Assembly (NCBI GenBank): GCA_041158765.1
Contig: JBEBAU010000021.1
Coordinates: forward strand, 1 to 56,885
Length of the DNA stretch: 56,885 bases
Direction of reading: 5' to 3'
From: JAQBRD01 sp041158765
GTDB taxonomy: Bacteria > Patescibacteriota > Minisyncoccia > Phycocordibacterales > PALSA-1337
Made by a program: the position numbers and the translations under genes. Shown here in pieces: positions 1-7,594 of the stretch (position 1 is the stretch's first letter; each line of letters starts with the position of its first letter). The notes beneath the pieces are model-generated. The model saw only the letters and a list, made by a program, of their open reading frames with translations. It had not been told where the DNA came from and did not search any database.

Positions 1-1
1 G

Positions 2-52
2 TATGAACAACTGATCAAGCTTGGATATACAGAGAAGTTGGTAAAAATATAA
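2..52 (+). CDS. C-terminal tail of an unidentified protein (partial)
   Basis: The window opens inside a reading frame on the plus strand. Sixteen codons can be read (YEQLIKLGYTEKLVKI) before a TAA at 50-52. A strong hairpin terminator follows at once, which supports this being a true gene end. The tail is too short to assign a family. Confidence 0.5.
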   Translation, partial: YEQLIKLGYTEKLVKI

Positions 53-53
53 T

Positions 54-82
54 AAAAAACCTCGATATATTATCGAGGTTTT
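54..82. terminator. Bidirectional intrinsic terminator
   Basis: A perfect 12-bp stem (56-67 with 71-82) with a 3-base loop has A-runs on the left and T-runs on the right, so it can end transcription from both sides. The gene ending at 52 stops just before it. The minus-strand gene 70-294 has its stop codon inside the hairpin, so the last coding triplets form part of the stem. Confidence 0.85.
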
Positions 83-294
83 GGTTGTGGCAAGCCACAT
101 TCAGCTAATTCAATTGAGCGAAGAGTGTTTTCCCATATTCGCTGCATGCCTTTCATACAACCGGGGCAGTTTACAACCCCACAAGCGAAAATACTGGCTG
201 AAGTGTGGCCTTCTGGCCAACGATCTGGTGGATCAGAAGTAAAGCCACAGAGCGCCGCGTCTTTGCGAACAGCGTGTGTAATTTGTGAGAACAT
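70..294 (-). CDS. Small cysteine-containing protein of unknown function
   Basis: This 74-residue ORF starts at ATG (292-294) and is not recognised. It holds the segment CGVVNCPGCMKGM with a C-x5-C-x2-C spacing plus an earlier Cys16, which could bind a metal, but nothing else supports that. No membrane segment or signal peptide is seen. It converges on the partial gene ending at 52 and ends (KPR, TAA) inside the shared terminator hairpin. Its base use is GC-richer than the typical genes here, like its neighbour at 353-1258. No clear Shine-Dalgarno precedes the ATG. It could be spurious, but the terminator placement argues that it is expressed. Confidence 0.5.
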   Translation of the reverse strand: MFSQITHAVRKDAALCGFTSDPPDRWPEGHTSASIFACGVVNCPGCMKGMQRIWENTLRSIELAECGLPQPKPR

Positions 295-338
295 ATCTTA
301 GATGTGTTTGCGGGAAACAATACCATACTTATATACAA

Positions 339-368
339 ATAAAAACCCCGCACTATTTAATATGCGGG
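339..368 (-). terminator. Intrinsic terminator of the 353-1258 gene
   Basis: On the minus strand the stem CCCGCA (368-363) pairs with TGCGGG (352-347) and is followed by GTTTTTATTTG. The TAG stop of the upstream gene (355-353) lies in the loop, so the 5' arm is coding sequence. Confidence 0.8.
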
Positions 369-1258
369 ATTGGGAAAGGCAGTTCCGGTGTAGGGTTGAC
401 TGCTTGTCGATATAACCATCGGACTTCGGCGACACCTTCGATCGCAGCGACGTCATTTTCCTCAAGTAATTGCGCAATGTGTCGTTGACCGTGCGCGATT
501 TGCTTCTTGGTGAACCTTGTCACACTGAGGATTTCAAACAAACGAGCTCGCACGTCTTTCTCCAATAGATAGACGACGATATTCCTCGTTCGTGAGAGAG
601 TCGCATTGGTGTCCGCGCTGTAGAACTCACGAAGCGTGATGCCCGCAGCCTTGCATGCAGCATAGACAAGCGTTTCTTTGAGCGTCTGAGCTTCATTCGG
701 ATCTGGAATCGGCTCCGTCTCCTCCACAATCCGGACAGTGAGCTTGGAACGGTCGAAGTCAGCTTTGATGCGTTCTTCAATACGCCGAGCGTGTTCAGGT
801 AGTGGCAGTATCGGACCAAGATTGAAAGACTTGCCACGCAACTTTTCGAGCGAAGCAATGTCTTTTTGTCTTTGTTTGAGATCAGAGGGTCCGGTGAGCG
901 GTGAATGAACAATACGAAGCATGAGCCAAATTTCATTCAGATGATCCTTGGCAGCTGCTGTTGTAAGTGGCACGACTGTTCGGCCATTCAAGCCATACGT
1001 CCCCTCAAAGAGGTCAATCGTGCGTTGGGGATATTCGACAGGGAAAACCCTAATCATCCCCAGTGCAGTCATAATTGGCTGTGCGGCTTTGTAGAGCCTC
1101 ACATCAATGATTGGATCGTAGACCTTGCACGCAGCGGCTTCACCCGCTCCGACCACTGAATCAAATTCAGTCGTCGGTGTGAAGTAGGGATCGAGGTTTC
1201 TCGGTGTATTCGGAGTATCATGACGACACCCCGTATGTATCGGTAGTGTTGTTTTCAT
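353..1258 (-). CDS. Unknown protein with a DnaA domain IV-like C-terminal helix-turn-helix region
   Basis: A 301-residue protein starting at ATG 1256-1258. Residues 1-190 are not recognised. Roughly residues 195-285 resemble the DNA-binding domain IV of DnaA by eye: a GITLREFYSA segment where DnaA has its domain-IV entry helix, an R-x-RNIVVYLLEK helix, an LFEI turn, then KKQIAHGQRHIAQLLEEN where DnaA has the DHTTV recognition helix and its K/R-IEQL-EE continuation. There is no AAA+ module, so it is not an initiator by itself. It is divergent from 1476-2930, which carries a similar region. It has a canonical -35/-10 promoter and ends inside its terminator. Codon use (CGG, GCG and CCG common) differs from the neighbouring metabolic genes. 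A DNA-binding or replication/segregation role is inference. Confidence 0.7.
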   Translation of the reverse strand: MKTTLPIHTGCRHDTPNTPRNLDPYFTPTTEFDSVVGAGEAAACKVYDPIIDVRLYKAAQPIMTALGMIRVFPVEYPQRTIDLFEGTYGLNGRTVVPLTTAAAKDHLNEIWLMLRIVHSPLTGPSDLKQRQKDIASLEKLRGKSFNLGPILPLPEHARRIEERIKADFDRSKLTVRIVEETEPIPDPNEAQTLKETLVYAACKAAGITLREFYSADTNATLSRTRNIVVYLLEKDVRARLFEILSVTRFTKKQIAHGQRHIAQLLEENDVAAIEGVAEVRWLYRQAVNPTPELPFPIPHIK

Positions 1259-1294
1259 GATAGTGGTTATGAAATTCGATGAACGGCCTCATTG

Positions 1295-1323
1295 AGTGTA
1301 CGCTTATGAGAATTGTTAGTCAA
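1295..1323 (-). promoter_or_regulatory. Sigma70-type promoter for the 353-1258 gene
   Basis: Reading the minus strand, TTGACT (1323-1318), a 17-base spacer and TACACT (1300-1295) give a near-consensus promoter. Predicted transcription starts near 1288, leaving a leader of about 30 bases, unlike the leaderless layout of most genes here. Confidence 0.6.
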
Positions 1324-1475
1324 AAAACAAGACACTGAAACAAAATCCTGTCTAGTATTGCAGACACATATCACCACGTGCTTTACTCTCTAGTAATACG
1401 AGTTCTTTGACGTCTACAAACAATGAACTCACAACTCTAACCAACTGCCTAACCATTGAAAGGAGCGGTATATCC

Positions 1476-2930
1476 ATGCCATCAGATGATGAAAACGAGC
1501 CACCGCATGTTCCAGGACGAATGCGTCACACCGAACATCGCGGAGGTCACTCGACGGAGAAACCCACCTTGGGGACTAAGACTTATAAGGTTGTTTCTAT
1601 CGAAGTTACCGTAGATCACCACGGGAAATCAGGACCGAATCCAAGCTTGTTTAACTTTGTTCGGGATATTCAACTCCGATCATTGCGAACAACTCGCACC
1701 GATAACCATTGGATTTTCGGCCTCGCACCGGAAGGCTTCTACAGCATGAACCTTGAACATTCAGGGGAAGAAAAATACACCAAGGGACGGTTTGCACTGT
1801 TCCTCCATCACGGAACCGCAAAGGATCCTGTTGATGAAGGCTCCTTGTTTATCGTTGAAAAAGAGATCAAAGCTGCTGCAGGACTTCCTGAAGGGAAAAT
1901 TGGAATTCGTTTCCATGGTAATGGCGCTCGCGGCCGTTCATGGGAAATCACCTGCATATCTCACGATGTGCCGGCTTCGCAAAAAACCAGTTCGCCGGCT
2001 CCGGTTGAAAAGCCTGAGCCCGCTCCGCAACCTCCTGTGTCAGCAACGCCAGAACCTGTGGTGGTAATTACAACACCACCCACACTGCCACCGTCTACGC
2101 CACCACCTGTGGTCGAAGACTCGCAGCAAAAAGTAGTGAAATCTGAAACAACGGCGGCTCCACCGCCACAACCGCAACAACCAAAGCCAACTGAAAAGAA
2201 GGCAGAAAGAGAACCGATGAAAAAATCAACAGCATTCAATCTGAAGCTGTTCACCGCAATCATGCAGTTTGTTTGCGCAAAGCTTGGCATTGAGGATCCC
2301 CAATCTATCAAGGAGGGTAGCAACCATCTTAATGCTAAAGCCCGACGGTTGGTTTGCCTGATTGCCGCTTCAAAAGAAGGGTTGGGTCAGCCAGTCACAG
2401 CCTGCGCGGAACAATTCGAGGACACCGAAGGCAATGTTTACCGCAATATCAACAAATGTCGCAACAAGGACCTCGCGACTGATGCGAAATTAAAAGAATG
2501 GGTTGATGACACCGTCATTCAACTCCGCAAGGAATACAGCATCACCGCCACCTCGGCCACAGAAGTTCCTGCTGAATCGGCGAATGGCCACGAACCGGCT
2601 CCGGCTGGACCGAAGCCTACTGCTCCTGTTGTGCGCAAGAAACGCGTTATCAAAGCGAAGAAGGTTGTGGTCAACAAGCGCAAACCGCGTGCTGTGGCAA
2701 AGGTAGATACCGTGCCGAGTGACATCTTTGTCCGGCTCGTGTATTTTGCCCGTAACACCGGCAAACTCAGCGTTGCGGAAATCGCCGAATTGGCAGAAAT
2801 CACTGAGGGTGCAGTCTTCGAGGGTCTCGGACGTGCGGGGGAATTATACACCGCCGACTCAAGCCCGACCCTTAAGGAAGCCTTCGCTGATTTGCTCCAA
2901 GCGGCGAAGCCCCACGAGGGAGTTCATTGA
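1476..2930 (+). CDS. Proline-rich multi-domain protein with DnaA domain IV-like helix-turn-helix repeats
   Basis: The start is set at ATG 1476 because GAAAGGAG (1458-1465) lies 10 bases upstream; a longer frame from 1407 ignores this site. The 484-residue product has an unrecognised N-terminal beta-rich-looking domain (about residues 25-165), a Pro/Thr/Glu-rich linker (about 175-250), then a helical region (about 255-355: KARRLVCLIAAS and TEGNVYRNINKCR) resembling DnaA domain IV. After a Lys/Arg-rich stretch (about 390-415) comes a second, shorter HTH-like unit (about 420-480: RLVYFARNTGKLSVAEIAEL, TEGAVFEGL). There is no signal peptide, so it is probably cytoplasmic and nucleic-acid binding. 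It diverges from a gene with a related region, and its GC content is visibly higher than nearby operons. The function is unknown. Confidence 0.75.
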   Translation: MPSDDENEPPHVPGRMRHTEHRGGHSTEKPTLGTKTYKVVSIEVTVDHHGKSGPNPSLFNFVRDIQLRSLRTTRTDNHWIFGLAPEGFYSMNLEHSGEEKYTKGRFALFLHHGTAKDPVDEGSLFIVEKEIKAAAGLPEGKIGIRFHGNGARGRSWEITCISHDVPASQKTSSPAPVEKPEPAPQPPVSATPEPVVVITTPPTLPPSTPPPVVEDSQQKVVKSETTAAPPPQPQQPKPTEKKAEREPMKKSTAFNLKLFTAIMQFVCAKLGIEDPQSIKEGSNHLNAKARRLVCLIAASKEGLGQPVTACAEQFEDTEGNVYRNINKCRNKDLATDAKLKEWVDDTVIQLRKEYSITATSATEVPAESANGHEPAPAGPKPTAPVVRKKRVIKAKKVVVNKRKPRAVAKVDTVPSDIFVRLVYFARNTGKLSVAEIAELAEITEGAVFEGLGRAGELYTADSSPTLKEAFADLLQAAKPHEGVH

Positions 2931-2942
2931 TTGCTCGTCACA

Positions 2943-2966
2943 ACCACTTATAACAAGTGGTTTTTT
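2943..2966 (+). terminator. Intrinsic terminator
   Basis: A 7-bp stem ACCACTT / AAGTGGT (2943-2949 with 2955-2961) followed by a T-run lies 12 bases after the stop codon of the 1476-2930 gene. Confidence 0.8.
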
Positions 2967-2983
2967 ATTTTGGCACGCGATAT

Positions 2984-3922
2984 TTAATCAAAAATCCTCA
3001 CGAGATATGCATCGATTTTGCGCTGATCGAGTTCGTAGAAATTCTTATTTTCTTCATGAAGATAGGTTGAAAGAGAAGTACCAACGAAGCGCCAATGCCA
3101 TGGTTCGAATACGAAGTATCCATTATTTTTTGGATATGAAAGTATGAAACCAAAACGGTATGCATTTGCAATCATCCATTGATATGCAGGACTTTCATCA
3201 AAACCATCGAGACCTCCTCCAAGACCGGTAGTCGTGAAATCAACTGCAGTACCAAGCTGATGCTCAGAATATCCTTGATCTGCAGAGAATGAATTGGCAG
3301 TTCCAGCACCATACGTAATCGTATAATCACCCTTGAGCGCACGCTGTTCAGCAAATGAACGATATGCAGATGCAACATAGAGCTTCACACCCGTTGATGA
3401 AGCCGCTTCAATCATGGCCTTAAGCTGGAGAAGTGCATTACTCTGAAATAAGAATTGCTTAGTATTGCTATAGACATATGCATTTGGAATTTCACTCAAG
3501 TGTGCTGGAATGTACGTGTCACTGAGGAAATAGACTTTTGAATATTTTTTGAGAAGTTCTGGGTCAGTCTTCGAAAGCTTCTGGAGGGTATTGAGTGTTC
3601 CGGTGAAATCTCCAACTTTGTTTTGGAAATCTCCAAGCTGTTCAGCAATAGCGCCGACATTTTGCTTCTCAGCATTGAGCGCAACTGAGAGGGATGTATG
3701 TGTATCAGCAATTGCAGCCGAGAGGGCTTGAGTTGTAGAGGCGTTATCGAGGGTGAGATGTGTCACTTGTGATGAAAGGTCATTGACATGTGTTGTGAGT
3801 GATCGAAGTGCTACGTATGAGTATATCGAGTATCCGATAAGGATAATTGAAATTACAGACAAGCTACCAATAAATACCGGTGTACTGAGCTTGTTTTTGA
3901 TTTTTCCTTGGATATCTTTCAT
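2984..3922 (-). CDS. Membrane-anchored D-alanyl-D-alanine carboxypeptidase, VanY/M15B family
   Basis: A 312-residue protein predicted to trim the terminal D-Ala of peptidoglycan stem peptides outside the membrane. Residues 14-38 form one membrane span. Residues 40-120 look like a coiled-coil stalk, and the catalytic domain is about 125-285. The M15 signature SEHQLGTAVD supplies Zn ligands H221 and D228, and EPWHWR supplies the base E273 and third ligand H276. It starts at ATG 3922, only 27 bases from a divergent ATG at 3950, so the two share a compact leaderless promoter region. It belongs with the M23 peptidase, transglycosylase and peptidoglycan-binding surface protein in this window. Confidence 0.93.
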   Translation of the reverse strand: MKDIQGKIKNKLSTPVFIGSLSVISIILIGYSIYSYVALRSLTTHVNDLSSQVTHLTLDNASTTQALSAAIADTHTSLSVALNAEKQNVGAIAEQLGDFQNKVGDFTGTLNTLQKLSKTDPELLKKYSKVYFLSDTYIPAHLSEIPNAYVYSNTKQFLFQSNALLQLKAMIEAASSTGVKLYVASAYRSFAEQRALKGDYTITYGAGTANSFSADQGYSEHQLGTAVDFTTTGLGGGLDGFDESPAYQWMIANAYRFGFILSYPKNNGYFVFEPWHWRFVGTSLSTYLHEENKNFYELDQRKIDAYLVRIFD

Positions 3923-3949
3923 ATCAAATATGCTACCATATATGTATAT

Positions 3950-4528
3950 ATGAAAGAAACAATTGCTATCGTTGCAGCATTACTCGCCATTTTGGGAAAT
4001 ATTTCGTACTTAAAAGATGCATTTCGAGGAAAGGTTCGTCCGCATCCGTATACATGGTTTATTTGGAGCATTGTTTCTCTCGTCACCTTTTTTGGTCAAT
4101 TACAGAAGGGTGCTGGAATTGGCGCATTGCCAACAGGAATTGCTGAGGCTTTCACAATACTTATTTTCATTATTTCACTCAAATACGCTTTCAAGAATAC
4201 CGCTGAAAATATCAAGAAGTCTGATCATTATTTCCTTGTTGCTGCTTTGCTTGGTCTTATACCGTGGGCACTTACAAAAGACCCTACGATTTCAGTTATT
4301 GTTGTGGTAACAATTGATGTAATTGCATTCATACCTGCACTCCGCAAGACATGGATGGATCCTCGTTCAGAAAAGCCTGCATTATATGAAATGAATGTGC
4401 TTCGACATATACTCACGCTTTTTGCGCTCGGTTCATACAATACCGCAACAATGCTTCATTCTATTGCGATGATTTGTACGAATACGGTGATGACTATCTT
4501 CATTAATAAGCGAAAGTTCATGAAATAA
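3950..4528 (+). CDS. Multi-pass membrane protein, PQ-loop-like
   Basis: A 192-residue protein. The start at ATG 3950 is chosen because an upstream ATG (3908) would overlap the divergent VanY start, and a TACCAT box lies 10 bases before 3950. Six or seven hydrophobic segments are visible. The proline-containing turns GNISYLKDAFRGKVRPHPYT and IPALRKTWMDPRSEKP occur at equivalent places in two halves, resembling the PQ-loop/SemiSWEET arrangement of two three-helix bundles. Substrate is unknown. Similarity to PQ-loop carriers is by eye only; it could be a lineage-specific membrane protein with the same topology. Confidence 0.75.
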   Translation: MKETIAIVAALLAILGNISYLKDAFRGKVRPHPYTWFIWSIVSLVTFFGQLQKGAGIGALPTGIAEAFTILIFIISLKYAFKNTAENIKKSDHYFLVAALLGLIPWALTKDPTISVIVVVTIDVIAFIPALRKTWMDPRSEKPALYEMNVLRHILTLFALGSYNTATMLHSIAMICTNTVMTIFINKRKFMK

Positions 4529-4572
4529 CTGCCGATTGGGGATAACTTGCGCTATTTGATGAAAGAGTGCGT

Positions 4573-4578
4573 TATAAT
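4573..4578 (+). promoter_or_regulatory. -10 box (TATAAT) of a leaderless gene
   Basis: A perfect TATAAT lies 9 bases before the ATG at 4588, too close for a leader with a ribosome binding site. This supports the start at 4588 over the in-frame ATG at 4567, which lies upstream of the box. Confidence 0.7.
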
Positions 4579-4587
4579 GTAGCTAAT

Positions 4588-4836
4588 ATGAAACACAAAC
4601 TCACAATTGCAATTTTGATTCTCGTTATTATCGTCTCACTCTCAATTTGTGGATATATTCTTGTGAGAGAATCACGATTCGCGGCTCTTTCTGGACAGCC
4701 TGTGCCCGCTACATCAACTCGCATGACCGAAGAACAAAAAATCAGCACTCTTCTACATCTCGGCCAAACTTCTACTGCTCCACGACTCAGTTCTCAAGAG
4801 AAGATTACTATCCTCCAGTCGCTTCACAAAAAATAG
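4588..4836 (+). CDS. Small single-span membrane protein
   Basis: An 82-residue product starting at ATG 4588, just after a TATAAT box. One N-terminal span (about residues 5-27) is followed by a polar tail with two similar short segments, MTEEQKISTLLHLGQ and LSSQEKITILQSLHKK, suggesting an internal repeat of a short amphipathic helix. No known domain is recognised. A terminator follows 20 bases after the stop. Confidence 0.7.
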   Translation: MKHKLTIAILILVIIVSLSICGYILVRESRFAALSGQPVPATSTRMTEEQKISTLLHLGQTSTAPRLSSQEKITILQSLHKK

Positions 4837-4855
4837 CCTGAAATACAATGGAAAT

Positions 4856-4886
4856 AGCCCGCTGCAAGACGGGCTGTTTTTGTTTT
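4856..4886 (+). terminator. Intrinsic terminator
   Basis: Stem AGCCCG / CGGGCT (4856-4861 with 4870-4875) is followed by GTTTTTGTTTTT. It lies between convergent genes ending at 4836 (+) and 4903 (-), with the T-run on the plus-strand side. Confidence 0.85.
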
Positions 4887-4902
4887 TGCAATGCTTTTCA
4901 CT

Positions 4903-6615
4903 TTATTCGTTCCTACGAATTGCAGCTCTGATATCTGCGAAAGTTCCACCGACTTTTTTGCCAGGGTTGAAAATATGCTCTGGATCAAAAATATCTTTTG
5001 TTTGTCTGAAAAGTGCCACGATGTTTTCACCAAACATCTGCACGAGATACGGTGTACGAATAATACCGTCATTGTGCTCTGCGGTAATTGAGCCATGATA
5101 TTCATGCACAAGGTCATACACCTTCTTCGAAAGCTCAAGAATAATATCAGCAGAATATGCATTATTGAGATCCATGAGAGGAATAATATGGAAATTTCCG
5201 TTACCAGGGTGACCTGCAATTGTATAAATAAGCTTATATTCATCAATTAATTTCTGCACGCGTGGAAGAAATTCGGGCAAGTATTCTGGCTTCACAATAA
5301 TGTCATCGATGAATGGTGCAGTACGCTTGCCGTGAACATGCTTACGAAGAAGATTGAAACTTTCTCGACGAACACGCCAATACTTTTCAGCTTCAAAACT
5401 GTTGCGAGTGATGTGTGTTTTGTATTTGAAATGAATAAGCTTCGCATTCAGTTGATTCAATCGCTCACGAATATCTTGTTCAGAAGAACCGGTGAATTCA
5501 ACCATGAGAATGAGCTTAGGGATACGACCAGCAACAGCAATGCTCCACATATCTGGAATGAAACGAAGACCGAGGCTGAGAGCACCGAAGAGACCGAGCT
5601 CTTTGAAAAAATCAAAAAAGAATTTGAAAGCGAGTTTCATGCTGTAGTCGTCATATGATTCGAGACTATCAGGATTGAAAGGGAGTATCTCAGTTATCAT
5701 ATCTCCAAGTCGTCGTACATCAGGAAGGAAAGCAACGAGCATATTAGAATACGGCTGTACTGGAGTGAGTTCGAAGGTTATTTCGGTGATAATGCCGAGC
5801 GTGCCTTGAGAACCAACAATAAGACGGCAGAGGTCAAAAGTTGCGTTGTCATCATTGCCATCAGGGCTTTTTTCATACACATCCCAGAGATAATAGCCGG
5901 CTGAGTTTTTTGAAACAGTAGGCTTTGCTGATTTGATAGCGTCGAGATTGTTGATGATGAGATCGTACATCTTCTGATAGAGCGTCGCTTCAAAGACTTT
6001 CACACCGAGACGTTGTGTACCCTGAATTTTTGCTTTGAGTTCAGCGAGAGAGAGCTTCGTAATGTGATATTCATTGCCATCGCTGAAAACAACTTTGAGT
6101 GCGCGAATGTGATCAGCAGTCTTGCCGTATTTGATGCTTTTTTCACCGCCACTATTGTTTGCAACCATTCCTCCAACTGCGCATATTTCTCGAGAAGCAG
6201 GGTATGTCGGCATGAATCTCTTGCGCTTCATGGTCTCGTGCTCGAAATCACGATAAAAGCAGCCGGGTTCTACGGTTGCGGTTTCGTCGTTGATTTCACC
6301 TATCGTATTCATGTAGCGGGTGAAATCTACGATAATAGAAGAATTGATTGCACCACCGCTCATATCAGTACCCGCGGAACGAGCAGTAATAGAAAGTCCG
6401 GGGTGATGAATTCGGTTTTTGTTTACCCAACGTACAAGCATTTGTACGTCAACAGAATTTCGAGGGAATACAACAACTTGCGGTTTTATTTCAAAAAGAC
6501 TTGCATCATGTGAATATGTTGCGAGCGTCTTCTCACTGTAATCGATGTCGCCAGTGAAATGGTCTTTCAAAGTATCAAAAAAGGCAGCTGTAGCTGACGA
6601 AGATGCGAAACTCAT
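4903..6615 (-). CDS. FAD-linked D-2-hydroxyacid (lactate/glycolate-type) dehydrogenase
   Basis: A 570-residue flavoprotein of the GlcD/Dld group, expected to oxidise a D-2-hydroxyacid such as D-lactate using FAD. The FAD-binding PCMH domain covers about residues 40-270 (PRNSVDVQMLVRWV, ITARSAGTDMSGGAI, GGMVANNSGGEKSIKYGKT, IVGSQGTLGIITEITFELTP). The C-terminal FAD-oxidase domain ends with AGHPGNGNFHIIP, the EHNDGIIR motif and IFDPEHIFNPGKK. The electron acceptor is unknown and no neighbour suggests one. ATG 6615 faces the divergent ATG 6640 across 24 bases. An exact substrate cannot be read from sequence. Confidence 0.9.
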   Translation of the reverse strand: MSFASSSATAAFFDTLKDHFTGDIDYSEKTLATYSHDASLFEIKPQVVVFPRNSVDVQMLVRWVNKNRIHHPGLSITARSAGTDMSGGAINSSIIVDFTRYMNTIGEINDETATVEPGCFYRDFEHETMKRKRFMPTYPASREICAVGGMVANNSGGEKSIKYGKTADHIRALKVVFSDGNEYHITKLSLAELKAKIQGTQRLGVKVFEATLYQKMYDLIINNLDAIKSAKPTVSKNSAGYYLWDVYEKSPDGNDDNATFDLCRLIVGSQGTLGIITEITFELTPVQPYSNMLVAFLPDVRRLGDMITEILPFNPDSLESYDDYSMKLAFKFFFDFFKELGLFGALSLGLRFIPDMWSIAVAGRIPKLILMVEFTGSSEQDIRERLNQLNAKLIHFKYKTHITRNSFEAEKYWRVRRESFNLLRKHVHGKRTAPFIDDIIVKPEYLPEFLPRVQKLIDEYKLIYTIAGHPGNGNFHIIPLMDLNNAYSADIILELSKKVYDLVHEYHGSITAEHNDGIIRTPYLVQMFGENIVALFRQTKDIFDPEHIFNPGKKVGGTFADIRAAIRRNE

Positions 6616-6639
6616 ACAAATAGTATACCATACGCGTAC
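6616..6639. promoter_or_regulatory. Compact divergent promoter region
   Basis: Only 24 bases separate two start codons. TATACT on the minus strand (6627-6622) lies 6 bases from ATG 6615. On the plus strand TATACC/TACCAT (6624-6631) lies about 8-10 bases before ATG 6640. The two -10 elements overlap, so transcription in one direction may exclude the other. Confidence 0.55.
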
Positions 6640-7452
6640 ATGCCGATTTCATTTTCCCCAATACAAAATCACATCTTGACGCAGCTCAAAAACGCCAAAT
6701 CGCTTCGCTATAGTGAAATGAAGCCTAAGGCCATTCCTAATGATCTATTCAATTATCACCTGCAGTTTCTAGTGAAAAAGGGTTTTGTTGAAAAAACTGG
6801 CGGAAAAACTGTCGAAAAAGCTGCCAAAGCTGCAAAAACTGCTGGAAGTGGTGCATATTGTTTGTCTGAGGTTGGTGTTCGACACGTCGCTGATGCATAT
6901 CCGCTCAACAAAGAAGAAGAAAAGAATGCGAGCCTTTTCAAAATAAATGTCATAACGATTGTCTCAAGAGTTGTGCAAGATCCAGCGAGTCCGCGATCAA
7001 AAAGCAGAAAAGGTTCAAAAAAGATTCAAATCTTGAATCAAATTCGTGGCGTACATCCTTCATATGGCAAAATCGGCGTTCCAGGTGGCGTTGTTCGCAA
7101 AGGCGAGCCAGTTCTCGCTGCTGCCACTCGCAAGCTCGAGGAAGAGACGGGGCTCGTTGCTGACTTTAATTTGCTCGGTTTCGAACGAAGAATGATGTAT
7201 GTGCAACATGAGCTTTTTTCAGATGTGCTTTTTCCAATTGCTTATTCAGATCAAACGCGCGGTGAATTATTGGCCGAAACAAAATTTGGCAAAAATATGT
7301 GGGTTGATATTGATCAGGCGATACAGCATGAATCAGCGGAATTCGATTCGCTCGTGAAGATTCGCGACGTTTTACTTTCAATAAAAAAGGGTAAGGATGC
7401 TATCAAAAAATTGCCATTCTTCTACGAAGAAAAGGTGCAAAGTGACGTGTAG
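6640..7452 (+). CDS. Nudix hydrolase with N-terminal winged-helix-like domain
   Basis: A 270-residue protein. Residues 1-85 look like a winged helix (ILTQLKNAKSLRYSEMKPKA, then LQFLVKKGFVEKTGG as recognition helix and wing). Residues 100-250 are a Nudix fold with the box G150-x5-E156-x7-R164-K-L-E-E-E-T-G-L172; the two metal-binding glutamates (E168, E169) are present and the second box position is Lys rather than Glu. HTH plus Nudix fusions are known as regulators such as NrtR, although there the Nudix domain is N-terminal. Here it could be an enzyme or a ligand-sensing regulator. It is divergent from the dehydrogenase gene. Confidence 0.85.
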   Translation: MPISFSPIQNHILTQLKNAKSLRYSEMKPKAIPNDLFNYHLQFLVKKGFVEKTGGKTVEKAAKAAKTAGSGAYCLSEVGVRHVADAYPLNKEEEKNASLFKINVITIVSRVVQDPASPRSKSRKGSKKIQILNQIRGVHPSYGKIGVPGGVVRKGEPVLAAATRKLEEETGLVADFNLLGFERRMMYVQHELFSDVLFPIAYSDQTRGELLAETKFGKNMWVDIDQAIQHESAEFDSLVKIRDVLLSIKKGKDAIKKLPFFYEEKVQSDV

Positions 7453-7453
7453 G

Positions 7454-7475
7454 TAAAATTCTGACAACTGATTTG
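7454..7475. repeat. Half copy of the TTCGGACAACTGA palindromic repeat
   Basis: AAAATTCTGACAACTGA matches the left arm of the palindromes at 22665, 34029 and 44059 with one change (T for G). No matching right arm follows; a different small hairpin (GAGGATGTCCTC, 7478-7489) and a T-run at 7500-7505 come next. It directly follows the Nudix stop codon. Confidence 0.5.
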
Positions 7476-7594
7476 CCGAGGATGTCCTCACTATCGCGGT
7501 TTTTTCATATGGTTATAGTTATATTAGATTTGCTCGTGCAAATTATCGCAACAAAACAAACCCAGTAACCAACACTACTATCTCTATAAACTCT

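Noticed and set aside
171..353. 60-codon minus-strand ORF
   Set aside because: It overlaps the more plausible 70-294 ORF in another frame, with no promoter, ribosome site or terminator relation.
1407..1475. Longer N-terminus for the 484-residue protein
   Set aside because: The strong Shine-Dalgarno at 1458-1465 is correctly spaced for ATG 1476 and lies inside the proposed extension.
7478..7505. Terminator after the Nudix gene
   Set aside because: The GAGGATGTCCTC hairpin has a 2-base loop and is separated from the T-run by about 10 bases; too weak to call.
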